Assembly (NCBI GenBank): GCA_035640715.1
Contig: DASQVO010000564.1
Span: forward strand, 1-7,138
Source: DASQVO01 sp035640715
GTDB taxonomy: Bacteria; Actinomycetota; Actinomycetes; Streptosporangiales; Streptosporangiaceae
Direction: 5' to 3'
DNA length: 7,138 bases
Shown: piece by piece, positions 5,402-7,138 of the stretch
Layout of the letters: every line of letters starts with the position of its first letter
How positions within the stretch are numbered: position 1 is the first letter of the stretch
The notes under the pieces: generated by a model
Told to the model about the DNA's origin: nothing
Database searches by the model: none
The model's input: the letters and a program-made list of their open reading frames with translations, nothing else
Made by a program: the position numbers and the translations under genes

Positions 5402-5851
5402 ATGGCGCATGTCCCGGGCGAGGGAGGCTCGCCGCATGCCTGGGATGAGCAGCTGCGGGCCCGCGGCTACCGGGCCACGCCGCAGCGTCAGCTCGTGCTC
5501 GAGGCGGTTGCCAGGCTCGGCCATGCCACGCCGGAAGATGTCGGCGCGGAAGTCCAGCAGGCAGCGCGCGGCGTCAACATCTCGACCATCTACCGCACGC
5601 TGGAGCTGCTCGAGCAGCTCGGCATGGTGACCCACGCGCATCTCGGGCATGGCGCGCCCACGTACCACCTTGCTGCGGACGCCGACCACGTACACCTGGT
5701 CTGCCGGGACTGCGGCAAGATCACCGAGGTCAGCCCGAACGCCGTACGGCCGCTGATCACGGCCCTTGACCAAGAGCAGGGCTTCGAGACGGATGTGGGC
5801 CACCTGACGGTTTTCGGGCGCTGCGGCGAATGCCGCGCGCGGGCGCGCTGA
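5402..5851 (+). CDS. nur: Fur-family metalloregulator, Nur-like (nickel-responsive)
   Basis: A 149-residue dimeric DNA-binding repressor. The N-terminal winged helix spans about 15-82, with 'RATPQRQLVLEAV' and the recognition helix 'ISTIYRTLELLEQLG'. The metal-binding and dimerisation domain has HVHLVCRDC with C101-x-x-C104 and C141-x-x-C144, the usual structural zinc cysteines. The nickel-site histidines described for Streptomyces Nur (70, 72, 126) correspond with a constant offset of 8 to H78, H80 and H134. Of the second-site histidines (33, 86, 88, 90), three are present (H41, H96, H98) but the second is Ala94. This points to Nur rather than Fur or Zur, from my recollection of the published structure. 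Nur represses nickel uptake and iron-type superoxide dismutase in Streptomyces; no such targets are in the window. The gene is 51 bp ahead of the ygfZ homologue. Family is certain; subtype is probable. Confidence 0.93.
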   Translation: MAHVPGEGGSPHAWDEQLRARGYRATPQRQLVLEAVARLGHATPEDVGAEVQQAARGVNISTIYRTLELLEQLGMVTHAHLGHGAPTYHLAADADHVHLVCRDCGKITEVSPNAVRPLITALDQEQGFETDVGHLTVFGRCGECRARAR

Positions 5852-5867
5852 GCGGGCCGTGATGGTG

Positions 5868-5896
5868 CTGAAGCGTGAAAGCGCCCCACGTAATCT
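5868..5896 (+). promoter_or_regulatory. Candidate promoter of the ygfZ-like gene, leaderless
   Basis: CTGAAG (5868-5873), a 17-nt spacer and TAATCT (5891-5896) precede ATG 5903 by 6 nt. The predicted start coincides with the start codon. Only AGGA (5897-5900) lies upstream, too close to the ATG to serve as a ribosome site. Confidence 0.5.
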
Positions 5897-5902
5897 AGGA
5901 CC

Positions 5903-6928
5903 ATGAGAAGCCCGCTTCTTGCCGAATCTGATGCCGTCCCCGCCGATGGGCCAGATGCCGGCGTTGCCGCGCACTATGGCGACCCGATGCGCGAGCAACG
6001 CGCGATGACCCGGGACGCCGCGCTGGTGGACCGGTCACATCGCGGCGTCGTCCGCGTCGAGGGCCCGGATCGGCTGAGCTGGCTGCACAGCCTGACAACG
6101 CAGCACCTGGAGGGGCTGGCCCCCGGGGCCACCGCGCAGGCTCTTATCTTGAGCCCGAACGGGCACGTGGAGCACCACCTCACGCTGACCGACGACGGGA
6201 CGGCGGTGTGGATCCATGTCGAGCCGGGAACCGCTGGGCCGCTGGTGGAGTTCCTCGATTCCATGCGGTTCATGCTGCGTGTGGAGACCGCGGACGTCAC
6301 CGGTGACTACGCGGTGCTGACACTGGCCGGGCCGGGAAGCGGGGAAGCCGCGTCAGCGGTGGCGCAGGTCGCCGTGGCTGCCACCACGAACTCGCTGCGC
6401 ACCGACTATCTGGTCCCCAGGGAGCAGCTCGGCGAGGTCGCCGGGGAACTGCGGCAGCGCGGGGCCCGGCCGGCCGGGATGTGGGCGTATGAGGCGCTCC
6501 GGATCGCGGCGCATGAGCCCCGGTTCGGCCTGGACACCGACCACAAGACGATCCCGCACGAGGTCGGCTGGGTCTCTTCCGCCGTGCACCTGTCGAAGGG
6601 CTGCTACCGGGGCCAGGAGACGGTCGCGCGGGTGCACAACCTCGGCCATCCGCCGCGGCGGCTGGTCTTCCTGCACCTTGACGGAAGCGTCGACCGGCTG
6701 CCCGGCCACGGGGACGAGGTGGAGCTGGGAGGCAAGGCAGTCGGTTCCGTCGGGTCGGCCGCGCGGCACTTCGAGCTGGGCCCGATCGCACTGGCCCTGG
6801 TGCGCAGGACCGTGCCGGTGGGCGAGACGCTCCTGGCCGGGGGCGTGGCCGCCGCTCAGGAAGTGATCGTGCCGCCCGACGCGGGCGCTAACGTCAAGAT
6901 CGACAGGTCGGCGTTCGCGCGGCATTAG
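5903..6928 (+). CDS. ygfZ: YgfZ/GcvT-like folate-binding protein (Fe-S cluster maintenance)
   Basis: This 341-residue cytosolic protein is in the usual size range of the family. The defining motif K-G-C-Y-R-G-Q-E is at 232-239 with the conserved Cys234. The N-terminal part (about 34-140, with 'LVDRSHRGVVRVEGPDRLSW') matches the aminomethyltransferase-like folate-binding fold. The C-terminal part (about 255-335) is the small beta domain. YgfZ and IBA57 homologues use tetrahydrofolate and help assemble or repair certain iron-sulfur enzymes; they lack glycine-cleavage activity. It follows the Nur-like regulator by 51 bp, an arrangement I recall from other actinobacteria, but the predicted leaderless promoter allows separate expression. 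Glycine-cleavage T protein is unlikely given the KGCYRGQE signature. Confidence 0.93.
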   Translation: MRSPLLAESDAVPADGPDAGVAAHYGDPMREQRAMTRDAALVDRSHRGVVRVEGPDRLSWLHSLTTQHLEGLAPGATAQALILSPNGHVEHHLTLTDDGTAVWIHVEPGTAGPLVEFLDSMRFMLRVETADVTGDYAVLTLAGPGSGEAASAVAQVAVAATTNSLRTDYLVPREQLGEVAGELRQRGARPAGMWAYEALRIAAHEPRFGLDTDHKTIPHEVGWVSSAVHLSKGCYRGQETVARVHNLGHPPRRLVFLHLDGSVDRLPGHGDEVELGGKAVGSVGSAARHFELGPIALALVRRTVPVGETLLAGGVAAAQEVIVPPDAGANVKIDRSAFARH

Positions 6929-6954
6929 GCCGCCGTGTGAGCAGGTTCCATGTG

Positions 6955-6969
6955 CTGAAATATTTTCAG
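6955..6969. promoter_or_regulatory. Palindromic operator candidate CTGAAA-TAT-TTTCAG before the proline dehydrogenase gene
   Basis: The 6-bp arms are perfect around a 3-bp centre. An outer pair, TTCCA (6946-6950) and TGGAA (6975-6979), is nearly concentric. The site overlaps a possible -10 (TATTTT, 6961-6966), with transcription expected near 6973. Its AT-rich TGAAA...TTTCA form recalls Fur/Zur-family boxes but is not an exact match to the Zur consensus I know. It could also be the site of a proline-utilisation regulator. Confidence 0.45.
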
Positions 6970-7002
6970 GAAGCTGGAATAGTGCCGGGGAGGTCAGCCT
7001 TC

Positions 7003-7138
7003 TTGCTGCGTCAAACCCTGCTGGCGGCGGCCGCCAGCGAGCGGATGCGCCGGGCCGTCGCCGCGGCCGCGCCGGCCCGCGCGATCGTCGACCGCTACGT
7101 CGCCGGTGAGGCCACGGCCGACGCGGTGGAGACCGCAC
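7003..7138 (+). CDS. Proline dehydrogenase, N-terminal 45 codons, cut by window end
   Basis: From TTG 7003 the frame is open to the end of the window. GGGGAGG (6987-6993) is 9 nt upstream. GTG 6982 in the same frame is an alternative start but would place the ribosome site inside the gene. The residues read LLRQTLLAAAASERMRRAV, followed by 'RAIVDRYVAGEATADAVE'. This resembles the N-terminus of monofunctional actinobacterial proline dehydrogenases: a short LLAASRS-like helix, then VVDRFVAGE. Such enzymes oxidise L-proline to pyrroline-5-carboxylate with FAD at the membrane. The FAD-binding barrel lies outside the window, so the call rests on the N-terminus alone. Confidence 0.7.
   Translation, partial: MLRQTLLAAAASERMRRAVAAAAPARAIVDRYVAGEATADAVETA

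Noticed and set aside
5903..6928. Glycine cleavage T protein (GcvT)
   Set aside because: The KGCYRGQE motif is the YgfZ/IBA57 signature, and no gcvH or gcvP gene is nearby.
1..7138. CRISPR arrays, tRNA genes, transposases or att sites
   Set aside because: No spaced repeat series, cloverleaf-like segment, transposase motif or terminal repeat was seen.

Overview
The window looks like chromosomal DNA of a high-GC Gram-positive bacterium (Actinomycetota). The base composition is GC-rich with strong G/C bias at third codon positions. Starts are GTG, TTG and ATG, with good GGAGG-type ribosome sites in the left half and apparently leaderless starts in the right half. A Nur-like Fur regulator next to a YgfZ-type folate-binding protein also fits actinobacteria. 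I cannot name the species.

Left part (about 1-4670) is a candidate cell-surface polysaccharide locus. On the + strand, three genes are tightly packed: the C-terminal part of a polytopic GT-C (family 39-like) glycosyltransferase, a GT2 processive synthase of the cellulose-synthase type, and a lipoprotein with a GH26 (beta-mannanase/lichenase-like) catalytic domain. The first two overlap by a GTGA junction, and the second and third are 2 nt apart. A second, closely related GH26 lipoprotein lies on the opposite strand, tail to tail with the first. The two are separated by about 340 bp that seems to hold a decayed lipoprotein gene. The logic resembles known synthase-dependent exopolysaccharide systems, where a membrane synthase is paired with an extracytoplasmic hydrolase. 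Here the hydrolase family suggests a beta-mannan, glucomannan or mixed-linkage beta-glucan product. That is inference.

Middle part (about 4670-5400) has no ordinary gene. Next to the second GH26 gene it keeps a short stretch matching the 3' end of the GT2 gene, which points to an ancient duplication of the GT2-GH26 junction. Further right is a series of GC-rich dyads. There is also a compact leftward unit: a promoter whose spacer holds a perfect 12-bp palindrome, a very strong Shine-Dalgarno, a 12-codon mini-ORF and then a hairpin.

Right part (5402-7138) is housekeeping or metal homeostasis on the + strand: a Nur-like Fur-family regulator, a YgfZ/GcvT-like folate-binding protein, and the first 45 codons of a probable proline dehydrogenase. 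The regulator and ygfZ both have a TAnnnT -10 hexamer exactly 6 nt before the ATG, which predicts leaderless transcripts. A 15-bp perfect tandem repeat sits over the regulator's promoter, and a CTGAAA-TAT-TTTCAG dyad precedes the proline dehydrogenase.
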